Positions 25,478-34,900 of a stretch of 64,000 nucleotides of DNA are shown here, piece by piece. The stretch is taken from the NCBI GenBank assembly GCA_015061745.1, contig SUWB01000005.1:60203-124202 (forward strand). The letters run 5' to 3'. The stretch is from Lentisphaerota bacterium. GTDB lineage: Bacteria; Verrucomicrobiota; Lentisphaeria; Victivallales; Victivallaceae. The first letter of the stretch is position 1; each line of letters begins with the position of its first letter. Both the position numbers and the translations under genes were made by a program. The notes beneath the pieces are model-generated. The model worked only from the letters and a program-made list of their open reading frames with translations. It was not told where the DNA came from and did no database searches.

Positions 25478-27058
25478 TTAATCAAGTTTCAATACCAGAT
25501 AACCGTGTCCGGAACTGTTGGAAAATCTGATTCCTGAAGCGGGAACTTTCCCTGTCGTATGCAATGTTACGGCAGGAGTTTTTTCGATTACAGTGATCTT
25601 TTTCCCGGCAGCAGAGGCGGGAAGTTTTATCTCTTTATTTTTCAGCTGTTTGTGAAAATCCAGATAAACCATAAGGGATTTCCCCTGATAATGACAGTAG
25701 AAACTTGTGGTATCAGGTTCGCGCTGAGGGTCAAAGTACTGACGATAGGTGACAGTTTCAATTTTTTTGCCGGGTTTCACATTGACAGGGGTACTGGCAA
25801 AAGGATACATCTTGTGAGAACGGTAGATATGGTAGACCAGATTACGTTCTTTCGGCGTATGATCTTTGGCTGTACATCCCATAAAAAGTGAATATCCCAA
25901 CGCAATACCGTAACGGTATTTTTCATCGCCGCTCACACGGATGAAACGGTCAGGCAGATCTTTGGGATCGAGTGCATCACTTGCAGGAATATAGTAAGAC
26001 ACATCCAGTTTCCGGGGCAGCGGGAACCCGGCTGTCAGATCAATGGCGATCTCCTTTTTACCGGTGCGTGTCCTGACCTTAATGGGCTTCATCTTGGGCA
26101 CATAAAAGAGCTGACGCTTCTGATTGGCGATAGCTCCTGACCACATAAACATCACATCCAGATTGGACACCTGTGAAAGAACAGCGTGAAAGAGGGATTT
26201 CCGGTAATTGACCACCGCTCCCCGGGGCTGGAAACGGAAGGTGTTTGAATAGGTGACAAGAGCGGGGAACTTCATATAAGAAGTATATTTTTTCTGCAAT
26301 TCAGGCGTATTGACAAAACACATACTGTGTTTGTAATTCCATTCAGGCACATCCTTTTTCCCGGGCATCTGCTTCACAAACTGCACCACATAATAGGGAT
26401 TGACCACATCGTGAACAAAAACAAAGTCCACAAAACGGCATTTTATTTCCTTTTTTTCCGGGATCTCAGTTGTTCCGTCGGCCAGAAGCTGCCACTTGGT
26501 GATACGGTTCAACGGATAAAGCTGACAGCGGAAAGAGGCTTTGAAAGGCAACTGTTTCCCCTTGTAAAAAAGCGGCTCTTTTGAGTGATGAATAAACCTG
26601 GGGCTTACTGTATCCGGAGTACCTTCCGGGTGAATCAGAATATAATCTTTGTCAACGATTTTCATAATGACATACGAAACGCCTTTAGCGTTTTTAACGA
26701 TTCCGCCCACATCTTTGCTGCTCATTCCGTGTCCCGGAATCTGAAGGCGATGCAAGAAAAAAGAACCGTGATTGCCGCTCAAGGTGGCAAATCCGCTGAG
26801 AGGGGTGGCCGGATACTCATCCCCCGCCTGATGCAGCACAATCCCTTTTGCATAAGCGGTGATGGGCGTTCCTTTTTTTACGAGATAGGCTTTTTCATTG
26901 GCATAACGCCAATTGTGGATGATGATATCTTCGGTACCGGAAAAAGCACTGCGGACAAAGAAATCATTGCCGTCCTTATAGACAGTTATAAATTCACTGT
27001 CGGCTTTTATTACTGCAGCACAAAGCAACAGAATACTCAAAAAACAAATCTTACCCAT
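25478..27058 (-). CDS. Secreted protein of unknown function
   Basis: 526 residues; signal peptide MGKICFLSILLLCAAVIKA. I do not recognise a domain. The sequence is rich in beta strands and aromatic residues (HNWRYANEKAYLVKK, PRFIHHSKEPLFYKGKQLPF, YRYGIALGYSLFMG) and ends in a sandwich-like segment, so it may be a carbohydrate-active or binding protein. A longer frame reaches a TTG at 27163, but GGAG stands 9 nt before the ATG at 27058. It is the first gene of the operon containing the interrupted pseudopilin and the GH123-type enzyme. Confidence 0.8.
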   Translation of the reverse strand: MGKICFLSILLLCAAVIKADSEFITVYKDGNDFFVRSAFSGTEDIIIHNWRYANEKAYLVKKGTPITAYAKGIVLHQAGDEYPATPLSGFATLSGNHGSFFLHRLQIPGHGMSSKDVGGIVKNAKGVSYVIMKIVDKDYILIHPEGTPDTVSPRFIHHSKEPLFYKGKQLPFKASFRCQLYPLNRITKWQLLADGTTEIPEKKEIKCRFVDFVFVHDVVNPYYVVQFVKQMPGKKDVPEWNYKHSMCFVNTPELQKKYTSYMKFPALVTYSNTFRFQPRGAVVNYRKSLFHAVLSQVSNLDVMFMWSGAIANQKRQLFYVPKMKPIKVRTRTGKKEIAIDLTAGFPLPRKLDVSYYIPASDALDPKDLPDRFIRVSGDEKYRYGIALGYSLFMGCTAKDHTPKERNLVYHIYRSHKMYPFASTPVNVKPGKKIETVTYRQYFDPQREPDTTSFYCHYQGKSLMVYLDFHKQLKNKEIKLPASAAGKKITVIEKTPAVTLHTTGKVPASGIRFSNSSGHGYLVLKLD

Positions 27059-27112
27059 AAAAAATGCTCCAATATAACAAGGTCTGTATAAACAAATATA
27101 CTCCTTCGGGCT

Positions 27113-27140
27113 AATATACACCGGAAAAATAAAAATACAA
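27113..27140 (-). promoter_or_regulatory. Promoter of secreted-enzyme operon
   Basis: On the minus strand TTGTAT (27140-27135), 16 bp, TATATT (27118-27113), about 55 bp before the start of the 526-residue secreted protein. Confidence 0.55.
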
Positions 27141-27204
27141 GCGGATTTCCGGCAGCTGTACAAACTCTTGAGGTAAAAAAGTCAGGAAAAATTTTTCCAG
27201 ACAC

Positions 27205-27232
27205 TTGCAATATATTTTTTGTGCATTATATT
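27205..27232 (+). promoter_or_regulatory. Promoter of tRNA-Met and possibly the lar operon
   Basis: TTGCAA (27205-27210), 16 bp, TATATT (27227-27232), 18 bp before the tRNA. No terminator is seen between the tRNA and larB 36 bp later, so the lar genes may share it. Confidence 0.55.
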
Positions 27233-27250
27233 ATAATCGTGTTGCAAAGT

Positions 27251-27327
27251 GGAACCATAGCTCAGTCGGTTAGAGCAGGTGACTCATAATCTCCGGGTCG
27301 GCGGTTCAAGTCCGTCTGGTTCCACCA
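27251..27327 (+). tRNA. tRNA-Met (anticodon CAT)
   Basis: 77 nt. Acceptor GGAACCA pairs with TGGTTCC, then A and an encoded CCA. D-arm GCTC/GAGC, anticodon loop CTCATAA, T-arm GGCGG/CCGTC with TTCAAGT. The anticodon stem GGTGA/TCTCC has one T-T mismatch in its centre. The first acceptor pair G-C and the D-arm suggest an elongator type; a CAT tRNA modified to read ATA (Ile) cannot be ruled out. Confidence 0.93.
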
Positions 27328-27363
27328 TTTTTATGTCTTAATTCCGGCAGTGAGGCAATTATA

Positions 27364-28038
27364 ATGGATCAATTCAAAGATGTGGGTTTTGCAAAACTTG
27401 ATATGACCCGCCGTGAGCGTACCGGATGTACTGAAACCGTCTATTGTCCCGGGAAAAGCTGTGAGCAGCTTGCCAAGATTATGAAAACTTTTCGGGAAAA
27501 TGATGTCCCCGTTCTGGGAACAAAGTGCACGCCTGAACAATATGCCTTTGTCAAAGAAAATGCCATTGATGTTTCCTTTGATCCTGTTTCAAAACTCCTG
27601 ACGTCAAATTGGGGTACTGTTGAGGAACTCCCCGGCCTTGTGGCGGTCTGTACGGGGGGGACTGCTGACATCCCCGTAGCCGAAGAAGCCTGCCGGACAG
27701 CAGAATTTTTCGGATGCAAAACCTTGCGCTGCTACGATGTGGGGGTTGCAGGACTTCACAGACTTCTGGGAAAAATCGACGATATACGCAAAGCTGACGT
27801 GGTCATCGCCGTTGCCGGTATGGAAGGAGCTTTAGGAAGTGTTCTTTCCGGATTGGTCAGTGCGCCGATGATCGCCGTTCCCACCTCAGTGGGGTACGGA
27901 GCAAGTTTCGGCGGCGTAGCTCCTTTGCTTGCTATGCTCAATTCCTGTGCAGAAGGTATGGCCGTAGTCAATATCGACAACGGATTCGGAGCCGGAGTTA
28001 TGGCCTGCCGTATTTTACGCCGCATCAATAAAAAATAA
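27364..28038 (+). CDS. larB: Nickel-pincer cofactor biosynthesis protein LarB
   Basis: 224 residues, AIR-carboxylase-like fold. Typical stretches are RTGCTETVYCPGKSCEQL, VCTGGTADIPVAEEA, YDVGVAGLHRLL, AVAGMEGALGSVLSGL and PTSVGYGASFGGVAPLLAML. LarB carboxylates and opens the pyridinium ring of nicotinic acid adenine dinucleotide, the first step to the nickel-pincer nucleotide of lactate racemase. It begins 36 bp after tRNA-Met and is 10 bp before larC. Confidence 0.95.
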   Translation: MDQFKDVGFAKLDMTRRERTGCTETVYCPGKSCEQLAKIMKTFRENDVPVLGTKCTPEQYAFVKENAIDVSFDPVSKLLTSNWGTVEELPGLVAVCTGGTADIPVAEEACRTAEFFGCKTLRCYDVGVAGLHRLLGKIDDIRKADVVIAVAGMEGALGSVLSGLVSAPMIAVPTSVGYGASFGGVAPLLAMLNSCAEGMAVVNIDNGFGAGVMACRILRRINKK

Positions 28039-28048
28039 TGGTTTGGAA

Positions 28049-29353
28049 ATGGGAAAGATTCTCTATCTTGAAGGAAGTTCCGGTATTTCCGGAGATATGA
28101 CCGTCGCCGCACTCCTCGATCTGGGCGGCAATGCCGAAAAACTGGAAACCGTCTTGAAGAGCCTCGGCGTAAAAGGATTCCACTGGGAAACCGGCAGACG
28201 CAAATCCTGTGCCATTGAAGGACGTTTCTTCGACGTGATTCTTGAAGATGAGCATCATCAGGAGCACGAGCATCATCACGAGCACGAACATCATCACGAG
28301 CACTGTCACGAGCATCATCACGAGCACGAGCATCATCACGAGCACGGACACTGCCACGAGCACGAGCATCATCACGAGCACGAGCATCACCACGAGCACC
28401 GGAATCTTGCCGACGTATATGAAATCATCAACCGCGGAGAAATGAGCGGCCGTGCCAGAGCCATCGCCAAGAAAATATTTGCCATTATCGCCGATGCCGA
28501 AAGCATCGCCCACGGGATCCCCCTTGAAGAAGTGCATTTTCACGAAGTGGGAGCCATTGATTCCATTGCGGACATTGTCAGTGCCGCTGTCCTCATCGAC
28601 GATCTGGATATCACTGAGTGCGTCGTAACTGCCATTTCAGAAGGCGAAGGTATGGTCAAGTGTCAGCACGGAATGATTCCCGTTCCTGTTCCGGCAGTGG
28701 TCAACATCGCCCGCCGCTGGCAGATCCCCCTGCGGACAACCGGAGTCAAAGGTGAAATGGTCACACCCACCGGTATCGCCATTGCCGCGGCTTTGCGGAC
28801 AAAACGCACCCTTCCTGAAGTATACACCATTGAAAAAATCGGTATCGGTGTGGGTAAAAAGGAATTTCCCCACGCCAATATACTGCGGGCCATACTTCTC
28901 GAAGACGCCTCTGCAACTGCTCCTGAAAAAGTTTATATGCTTGAAGCCAACATCGACGATGCAACAGGGGAAGAACTTGGCTTTGCTATGGGAAAACTTC
29001 TTGAAGCGGGAGCCCTTGACGTTCATTATGTCCCCTGCTTTATGAAAAAGAACCGTCCCGGATTTATCTTGAGCGTTATGGTCAAAGCTCCGCTGCTCGA
29101 TAAAGTACGGGAGCTGATTTTCACCCATACCACCACCATCGGCATCAGGGAGCGGCAGCTGGAACGCAGCTGTATGACAAGAATGCACAAAGAAGTTTCC
29201 ACACCTTTCGGCAATATTGCCGTCAAAGTGTGTTCGTGGCAGAATATTGAAAAGTACTACCCCGAATATGAAAGTGTCAAAGCCGCAGCCGACAATGCCG
29301 GTACTGACTTCAGAACTGTTTATGATTCTGCCGTTCAGGCAGCAAAAAAATGA
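28049..29353 (+). CDS. larC: Nickel insertion protein LarC with His-rich segment
   Basis: 434 residues from ATG 28049. The family start GKILYLEGSSGISGDM, HFHEVGAIDSIADIV, KGEMVTPTGIAIAAAL and EANIDDATGEELGFAMGKL are present. LarC inserts nickel into the pincer nucleotide in a CTP-dependent reaction. Residues about 66-118 are a run of His and Glu (EHEHHHEH-type units) likely to hold nickel. In Lactobacillus plantarum larC is split and joined by frameshifting; here it is a single frame. A TTG two codons upstream is possible. It overlaps larE by 4 nt. Confidence 0.95.
   Translation: MGKILYLEGSSGISGDMTVAALLDLGGNAEKLETVLKSLGVKGFHWETGRRKSCAIEGRFFDVILEDEHHQEHEHHHEHEHHHEHCHEHHHEHEHHHEHGHCHEHEHHHEHEHHHEHRNLADVYEIINRGEMSGRARAIAKKIFAIIADAESIAHGIPLEEVHFHEVGAIDSIADIVSAAVLIDDLDITECVVTAISEGEGMVKCQHGMIPVPVPAVVNIARRWQIPLRTTGVKGEMVTPTGIAIAAALRTKRTLPEVYTIEKIGIGVGKKEFPHANILRAILLEDASATAPEKVYMLEANIDDATGEELGFAMGKLLEAGALDVHYVPCFMKKNRPGFILSVMVKAPLLDKVRELIFTHTTTIGIRERQLERSCMTRMHKEVSTPFGNIAVKVCSWQNIEKYYPEYESVKAAADNAGTDFRTVYDSAVQAAKK
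28246..28402 (+). repeat. His/Glu-coding degenerate tandem repeat in larC
   Basis: About 157 bp of repeated GAGCACGAGCATCATCAC-type units inside larC. It codes for the metal-binding segment; the antisense frames give meaningless Val/Met/Leu repeats. Length changes by slippage are likely among strains. Confidence 0.85.
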
Positions 29354-30168
29354 ACGGCAAGATACAACAGCTCAGGGATTTTCTGCGTCCCCTCACAGAA
29401 AAAGGAACAGCCCTCGCTTTTTCCGGCGGAGTTGACAGTTCGCTTTTGCTGGCAGTTTTGGCGGAAATGCACCAAAAGAGCCCCTTCCCTTTCCTGCTTT
29501 TGAATGCCGTTTCCACCTTGCAGAGTTCCAGTGACCGGGAATCTGTACAAAAAATATCCGCCGGATACGGCTTTGAAACAGAATTTCTTTCCTGTGACGT
29601 GCTTGCCCTGCCCCAGGTGCGGCACAATGATCCACTTCGCTGCTATCACTGTAAAAAACTGCTTTTTGAAACGATGCTTTCCTATGCCCGGGCACGGGGG
29701 ATCCACACTATATTGGAAGGCTCTCACGGTGACGACCTCAAAGCTTACCGCCCCGGCAGAAAGGCTCTTGAGGAACTGGGTGTCATTTCTCCCCTCGCCC
29801 GACTCGGGATCACCAAAAAAGAGATACGGGATATGGCAGCAGCACTCAAGATCAATACGGCCCGTAAGCCTTCCTCTCCCTGTCTTGCCACCCGTTTTGA
29901 TTACGGCACAGAGCTGACAGAAGAAATTTTATCCCGTGCTGCCGCCGGAGAAGAGTTTTTGCACACCCTTCTTCCTGAAACAGCTGATTTGCGGCTGCGT
30001 GTTCACGGAACTCTGGGACGTATTGAAGTTGCTCAGGAATATTTCGGGCTGCTTTTGGAGCAGCGGGAGCTCATTATCAAAAATCTGACACTGTTGGGGT
30101 TTGAAAAAATAACTATGGACCTGGCCGGATTTGCCTCCGGCAGTTTCGACGGTAAATTGAAGGAGTAA
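29350..30168 (+). CDS. larE: Sulfur transferase LarE
   Basis: 272 residues. The PP-loop SGGVDSS (25-31) adenylates the substrate, and PSSPCLATRFDYG holds the sulfur-donor region with Cys178. In the L. plantarum enzyme the matching Cys gives up its own sulfur. Here there is also RCYHCKK (Cys98, Cys101), giving a three-Cys set like that of LarE enzymes reported to bind a [4Fe-4S] cluster; such an enzyme could be catalytic and not sacrificial. It is coupled to larC (ATGA) and 3 nt before nikR. Confidence 0.94.
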   Translation: MNGKIQQLRDFLRPLTEKGTALAFSGGVDSSLLLAVLAEMHQKSPFPFLLLNAVSTLQSSSDRESVQKISAGYGFETEFLSCDVLALPQVRHNDPLRCYHCKKLLFETMLSYARARGIHTILEGSHGDDLKAYRPGRKALEELGVISPLARLGITKKEIRDMAAALKINTARKPSSPCLATRFDYGTELTEEILSRAAAGEEFLHTLLPETADLRLRVHGTLGRIEVAQEYFGLLLEQRELIIKNLTLLGFEKITMDLAGFASGSFDGKLKE

Positions 30169-30171
30169 AAA

Positions 30172-30588
30172 ATGTCTGAATTGATCCGTGTGAGCCTTTC
30201 AATCGAAAGTCCCCTGCTGAAAAAAATGGAAGAACTGGCCACTCAAAAAGGTTATGAAAACCGTTCTGAATTTATCCGCGATCTGATCCGGGAACAGCTG
30301 ACCGCCAGAGAATGGGAATCCGGAGCAGAGGTCATCGGCACCATTACAATGGTCTACAACCATCATCAGCGGGGCATCAGCGAAAAGCTCACCCAGCTCC
30401 AGCACGACTGCACCGAACATATCCTCGCCGCCACGCACGTGCATTTAAGTCATCATATTTGTGCTGAAATGATTATGATCAAAGGCAGCGGCAAAGCCAT
30501 TGAAAAATTCAGCAACGCCCTGAGAAAACTCAAAGGCGTTCTCCACGTCGGCTTTTCTGCCAGCTCAACCGGCGAAAAACTTTCCTGA
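30172..30588 (+). CDS. nikR: Nickel-responsive regulator NikR
   Basis: 138 residues. The ribbon-helix-helix is at residues 1-45 (LIRVSLSIESPLLKKME, RSEFIRDLIREQL), and the ACT-like nickel domain follows. The high-affinity nickel ligands are all in place: His78, His89, His91 and Cys97, matching His76, His87, His89 and Cys95 of the E. coli protein with a constant shift of two. It should repress nickel uptake, and perhaps its own operon, when nickel is plentiful. Its place behind larE ties nickel level to cofactor synthesis. Confidence 0.95.
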   Translation: MSELIRVSLSIESPLLKKMEELATQKGYENRSEFIRDLIREQLTAREWESGAEVIGTITMVYNHHQRGISEKLTQLQHDCTEHILAATHVHLSHHICAEMIMIKGSGKAIEKFSNALRKLKGVLHVGFSASSTGEKLS

Positions 30589-30629
30589 ACGCCTGTTCCC
30601 GGACAGACCGTAAGTCTTTTAACGTTGGC

Positions 30630-30664
30630 ACTGTTCCCGATAATGTTTCTTTATTGGGAACAGT
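30630..30664. terminator. Hairpin between convergent nikR and oxidoreductase genes
   Basis: ACTGTTCCCGATAA (30630-30643) pairs with TTATTGGGAACAGT (30651-30664) with one wobble and a 7-nt loop. There is no long T run, so termination would be moderate; it could serve both strands. Confidence 0.55.
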
Positions 30665-30674
30665 ATCGGCCCTT

Positions 30675-31892
30675 TCAGAACCGGGGAGGAGTGATCTCCA
30701 CGATCCGTTTTTCAAGGACAGCGATTTCCGCCGCCTCGGCAACGGCAACAGAATAATAACCGTCAGTGGTCAGCATTTCTGTATTGGGGGTACCATTTTC
30801 TTTGCAGCTGATCACATATTCCAGCATCAGATTGTCGGCACCGCCGTGATTGCCGGGAGCTTTGGGGATAGAAATATCTTCAGGCTCCATTGCTCCCGCA
30901 CTGGGAGCATTGGGATAGAAACGTATTCTGCGGTTAAACATTTCTGCCCAGATCTGTCCGTCCCAGCCATTCAGAACAAACTGTCTGCCGCTGGTGGCCT
31001 TGACAGAACTTGTGAAACATTCAGCAAGAACTGCACGGCATCCGTTGGCATATTCAATCATAATGGTATGATTGTCAAATGTGTCTTTATCTGAATTGAA
31101 AATACACATATCCAATTTTTTACCGCCGTTGACGATAACAGCAGGGATACCGGTTTCATTTTTGGTATTTTCCTCAGCCTTATCCATATCCATATAGTAG
31201 AGGCAGGAATCCTTTTTGCCGCAGTTTGAACAGTAATCGGCCCCGTCCTTATCGGGCAGAAAACGGTCAAGACCGCCGAAAGCAGACACCCGCACCGGAA
31301 CGCTCCGGGCAAAACGGTTGATCTGGTCGATGCTGTGACATCCTTTTTCAACAGCCAGACCGCCGGAGTTTTTGGTCAACCGGTGCCAGCGGCGAAAATA
31401 GGAAAAGCCGCCGTTGTAAAAGTCGGTACAGATGATCTGCTGAACGTGACCGATCTTTTCGGAATTCACCATATCTGCGATTTTACAGCACACCGGATGA
31501 TGCCGCAAATTAAATCCCATAAAGACCTCTCTGCCGCTTTTTTTCTGAGCGTCCATAATGGACTGACACTCAGCGGCGGTCCTTGCCATAGGTTTTTCAA
31601 GGAACACATCAATTCCTGCTTCCAGTGCGGCAATGGCATTTTCGGCGTGTCCGCTCTGAGGGGTGCAGACCATAACAAGATCGAGGCCGCTTTTCAGAAA
31701 CTCCTCCCGATTGTCAAAAAGTTTCAAAGTGTCGCTTTTTATCGTTTCCCGGGCAAAATCCCGTTTAAGAGGTTCCGGATCATACACGGCAGTGATTTCA
31801 GCTCTGTCGCGGAACTGCTCAGTTAAAAGAGGTAATATAAGGGAATAGGCTCTGTTGCCCATTCCTACGAAACCGATGCGGATTTTTTTCAT
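30675..31892 (-). CDS. Gfo/Idh/MocA family oxidoreductase
   Basis: 405 residues. Rossmann start [20 protein letters not shown], then DLVMVCTPQSGHAENAIAAL and DVFLEKPMA (the EKP motif with the catalytic Lys). The C-terminal half is the usual alpha/beta dimer domain (MVNSEKIGHVQQI, KGCHSIDQINRFA). It contains CSNCGKKDSCLYY, a Cys cluster that could bind a metal and is not general in the family. Such enzymes oxidise sugars or inositols with NAD(P). It ends the operon of GntR regulator, pseudopilin and beta-helix protein and is coupled to the latter by ATGA. Confidence 0.9.
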   Translation of the reverse strand: MKKIRIGFVGMGNRAYSLILPLLTEQFRDRAEITAVYDPEPLKRDFARETIKSDTLKLFDNREEFLKSGLDLVMVCTPQSGHAENAIAALEAGIDVFLEKPMARTAAECQSIMDAQKKSGREVFMGFNLRHHPVCCKIADMVNSEKIGHVQQIICTDFYNGGFSYFRRWHRLTKNSGGLAVEKGCHSIDQINRFARSVPVRVSAFGGLDRFLPDKDGADYCSNCGKKDSCLYYMDMDKAEENTKNETGIPAVIVNGGKKLDMCIFNSDKDTFDNHTIMIEYANGCRAVLAECFTSSVKATSGRQFVLNGWDGQIWAEMFNRRIRFYPNAPSAGAMEPEDISIPKAPGNHGGADNLMLEYVISCKENGTPNTEMLTTDGYYSVAVAEAAEIAVLEKRIVEITPPRF

Positions 31893-34800
31893 TTGACAGC
31901 TTTGACTCCATATTTGTTTGAACATTCCGCCTCAAAGAAATCGAGGGTTGGAACAATTTTTCCTGACTGGATATTTTTACTTGTGATCTGAGTAAATCCC
32001 TTTTCAAAAGGATCATAAAATGTGTGTCCTTTGAAACGGATCGAAGAAATTTCAATATCATTTTTTCCCCAGCCTGTCATCTTGTACAGTCTGGCAACTC
32101 CGGCTTTGCCGGTAATGGAGATCTTGCCCCCTTCTCCGCCGCAGTAACGGTATTTGTCTTTGGGCGAAAAATACCAGCAGTTGTTGTCAAAATCGACCTT
32201 GAAATCTGTTCCGCTGATTCCGGTACGTTCCACCCGGTTGAGAGCTTTCACGCCGGTAAGAGCCACAAAAAGGTTGTTTCTGACTGTAACAGTGCTCCCG
32301 GGGATCTGGTGAGAAAGCCCGATGTTGTGGATCTCAGACACATAAAAAGTACAATTTCTGATTTCCACATTGCCGTTGCGGCTGCCGTCAACAGCTGTCA
32401 CACCGCGAGCAAAAACACAGTTGACCACTTTGATATCTCTGCTGCCCAGAAGCATAACAGGATGCTGATAAGTTCCCCAGGCCGAAAAAACGCAATCTTT
32501 GATCTCTATATTGTTTGAACGCCACAACTGTGCCATTCCGAAACCCGCTCCGGCCCGGTTGGCATAAAGTTTGTTGGCAAAGTTGCGGAAAATAAACCCT
32601 TGAAATTTAATATGTTCAAGATCGCTGCAAACGATTCCCCCGGGACGCATAAAGTTGGACCCGTCCAGAATAACTGTTCCTGCTTTAGCCGCCCGGAAAA
32701 GGACAGACTTTTCCGCAGTCCCGGAATGAACAGGCATAATCGAGTCGTAATAAATCCCCGGCAGCAGAGTGACAGTATCCCCGGCAAAAGCTTTTGAAGC
32801 AGCTTTACCAATGGTTCTGAAAGGGGCTTTGGCACTGCCGGAACCATTATCATCCCCGGTGGGGGATACAAAGTATTCCACAGCTTTGTGTTTGGAACTC
32901 CGGGGCACGGTAAAAGTGACCGTTTCAGATTTAACATCAACATTTCCGCTCGGTCGGACCCCGGTAAATGAAGCAGTTTTCCACGGCTCAAGATTCTTGC
33001 GTTCCAAAGGCTGAGCGGGGATCACCGTCCGACAGTAATATTTTTTTCCGGGAACCATTCCTTTGAGAGTCACGCGGTGAAAAAGATTACCGCTTGAAAA
33101 AGCCTTTTTGCCCAATGCAGGAGTCTCACCATATTCCAGATAAGAAGTACACACCTGAGGTGACCACCAGGAGTCTTTCATCCGGTAGTGATCGGCACTG
33201 ACTCCGGGAGTGACCCAGCTGACCGTAACGCCTGCTTCGTGGTAATTGAAAGAAGGCTTTTCACTCTTTCCCGGATCAACCGCCGCAACTTTTTTGATCC
33301 CGGGCAGCAGTGGGGATTCAGAAACATATCCCGCAGGCTTTCCTTTGCACAAAGAGTTGTACACCCTTGCACGGCCCGTCAGGGAACTGTATTCACAGTT
33401 GTAGAATGCACTGTTGTTTCCTGCAGCGACACTCTTTGCAGCAACATTTTTTGCAACGGCATCACGGGTATTCTGCAAATTGAGTTTTTCCGCAAAAATC
33501 CCTTCAACAGTCACTTTTTCAGAACCGGTAAGGTCGATTTCTCTCACAGAAACATTGCCCCGGCCTCTGATGACCACATCTTTCACTTTGCCCTTGAAAG
33601 AATCATATTTTCCCTGTTCGATATAAAGAGTGCTGCCGGGTTTGAGAGCTTTAAGGGCCCGAGCCCAGGTACGGAACGGCTTTCTGACGCTTCCGCCGTC
33701 ATTGGTATCTTTTCCGGCAGGAGACAAATAGAATACAGCTTCCGCTTTTGGGAAAGCCCCTTTGCCCAGAAAAGGAGAATTTTTCTGCAAACGGTAGTCA
33801 TAGTATTCAGGAGCACAGAAACGGGGATCGGTTTTCCGTTTCATAATCAGATTGGTAATGTTGGGATCATAGACCTGGCTGGGATATCCAAACGTATTGC
33901 TGATATCCCGAATGGGACGGCCGCCGGACAGATCGCTGTAATTGGTATTGGGGCAGTCGATGACCACGTTGCCCTGTGCCAGACGTTTACCGGCGGTGGC
34001 TTTGTAATAAAGTCCGATACGGGCATTGACGATAATGTTGTTTCTGGCCGTGTTATCAATGGCTCCGGAGTAAAATCTCACACCGTGAACCCCCGTATTG
34101 ACGACAAGATTGTTTTCCGCCAGATTATTTTTTGACTGACCGCCAAAGAAAAGCTGGGCAGCTTCGGCATAGCCTGCGGCATCGTTCCGGTGGAAAAAGT
34201 TATTTTTCGCAACAGAATTCCGGGATCTGACCGTAAAAGCCACGCCCCCTGAATTGTAATAAAAGGAACATTTTTCGACTGTAACATCTGAAGTCCCCGT
34301 ACATCTGATAGCAATGGCCCAGGAAGAATAGCGGGGGTCTTTGTAGGCTGAACCGCAAAAAGTGAGATTTTCAAATTTCACATAAGCGGCACCTTGAAGC
34401 AGAAAAAGATATCCTGAGTGGACGGTAGCACGAAAACCCTTTCCGGGTTTCTTTCCGTCAAAAGAGTGCACATAAAGAAACCCCTTGTCACAGAGAAACG
34501 TTCCCCGGAATTTTTCCATATCAGCCAGACTGGGAGCTGTGAGCAAAAATCGTTCCGTATTCAGATCAGTCACATTGTGCACAGCTTCTTTCACAGGGGT
34601 GCGGTAGACAAAACGCTGTCCGGGCACACTCTGCCACGGGGCATCGTCGAGAGATTTCCACCCGGTAATAATGGTTTTTTCCCGGTCAATGCCCCGAATG
34701 ATAATGGGCTTGGCGGCAGTTCCTTTTATAGAAGTCGTAACAGTTCCCTGCCGGTAGACACCCTCTTTCAAAGTAAGGATATCCCCCGGCTGCAGTTTGT

Positions 34801-34900
34801 TGACCGCCTTTTGCAGCGAATCGGCAGGGGTAACAACATACTCTGCTCCGGAAAGCAAAGTTCCCAAAGCAAAAAATAAGGTAAATAAAGAATTTTTCAT
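31889..34900 (-). CDS. Secreted right-handed beta-helix protein
   Basis: 1003 residues with signal peptide ([19 protein letters not shown]). It starts with the pectate-lyase-like entry [28 protein letters not shown] and has rows of Asn-rich coils ([35 protein letters not shown]). A Fn3-like domain lies around residue 560, and a second helix begins at [24 protein letters not shown]. So it has two parallel beta-helices joined by a linker, most likely a polysaccharide lyase or epimerase. ATGA overlaps connect it to the pseudopilin upstream and the oxidoreductase downstream. Start chosen by GGAG and the overlap. Confidence 0.85.
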   Translation of the reverse strand: MKNSLFTLFFALGTLLSGAEYVVTPADSLQKAVNKLQPGDILTLKEGVYRQGTVTTSIKGTAAKPIIIRGIDREKTIITGWKSLDDAPWQSVPGQRFVYRTPVKEAVHNVTDLNTERFLLTAPSLADMEKFRGTFLCDKGFLYVHSFDGKKPGKGFRATVHSGYLFLLQGAAYVKFENLTFCGSAYKDPRYSSWAIAIRCTGTSDVTVEKCSFYYNSGGVAFTVRSRNSVAKNNFFHRNDAAGYAEAAQLFFGGQSKNNLAENNLVVNTGVHGVRFYSGAIDNTARNNIIVNARIGLYYKATAGKRLAQGNVVIDCPNTNYSDLSGGRPIRDISNTFGYPSQVYDPNITNLIMKRKTDPRFCAPEYYDYRLQKNSPFLGKGAFPKAEAVFYLSPAGKDTNDGGSVRKPFRTWARALKALKPGSTLYIEQGKYDSFKGKVKDVVIRGRGNVSVREIDLTGSEKVTVEGIFAEKLNLQNTRDAVAKNVAAKSVAAGNNSAFYNCEYSSLTGRARVYNSLCKGKPAGYVSESPLLPGIKKVAAVDPGKSEKPSFNYHEAGVTVSWVTPGVSADHYRMKDSWWSPQVCTSYLEYGETPALGKKAFSSGNLFHRVTLKGMVPGKKYYCRTVIPAQPLERKNLEPWKTASFTGVRPSGNVDVKSETVTFTVPRSSKHKAVEYFVSPTGDDNGSGSAKAPFRTIGKAASKAFAGDTVTLLPGIYYDSIMPVHSGTAEKSVLFRAAKAGTVILDGSNFMRPGGIVCSDLEHIKFQGFIFRNFANKLYANRAGAGFGMAQLWRSNNIEIKDCVFSAWGTYQHPVMLLGSRDIKVVNCVFARGVTAVDGSRNGNVEIRNCTFYVSEIHNIGLSHQIPGSTVTVRNNLFVALTGVKALNRVERTGISGTDFKVDFDNNCWYFSPKDKYRYCGGEGGKISITGKAGVARLYKMTGWGKNDIEISSIRFKGHTFYDPFEKGFTQITSKNIQSGKIVPTLDFFEAECSNKYGVKAVK

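Noticed and set aside
25264..25485. Separate 73-codon minus-strand gene
   Set aside because: It is the frameshifted leader of the interrupted pseudopilin, not an independent gene.
28246..28402. CRISPR-like array
   Set aside because: Repeats are contiguous codon-type units within larC with no spacers. No cas genes in the window.
28025..28543. Minus-strand protein rich in VLVMMLV repeats
   Set aside because: Antisense reading of the His/Glu repeat of larC, not a membrane protein.
33188..34135. 315-codon plus-strand frame
   Set aside because: Antisense to the beta-helix gene; a by-product of its codon use.
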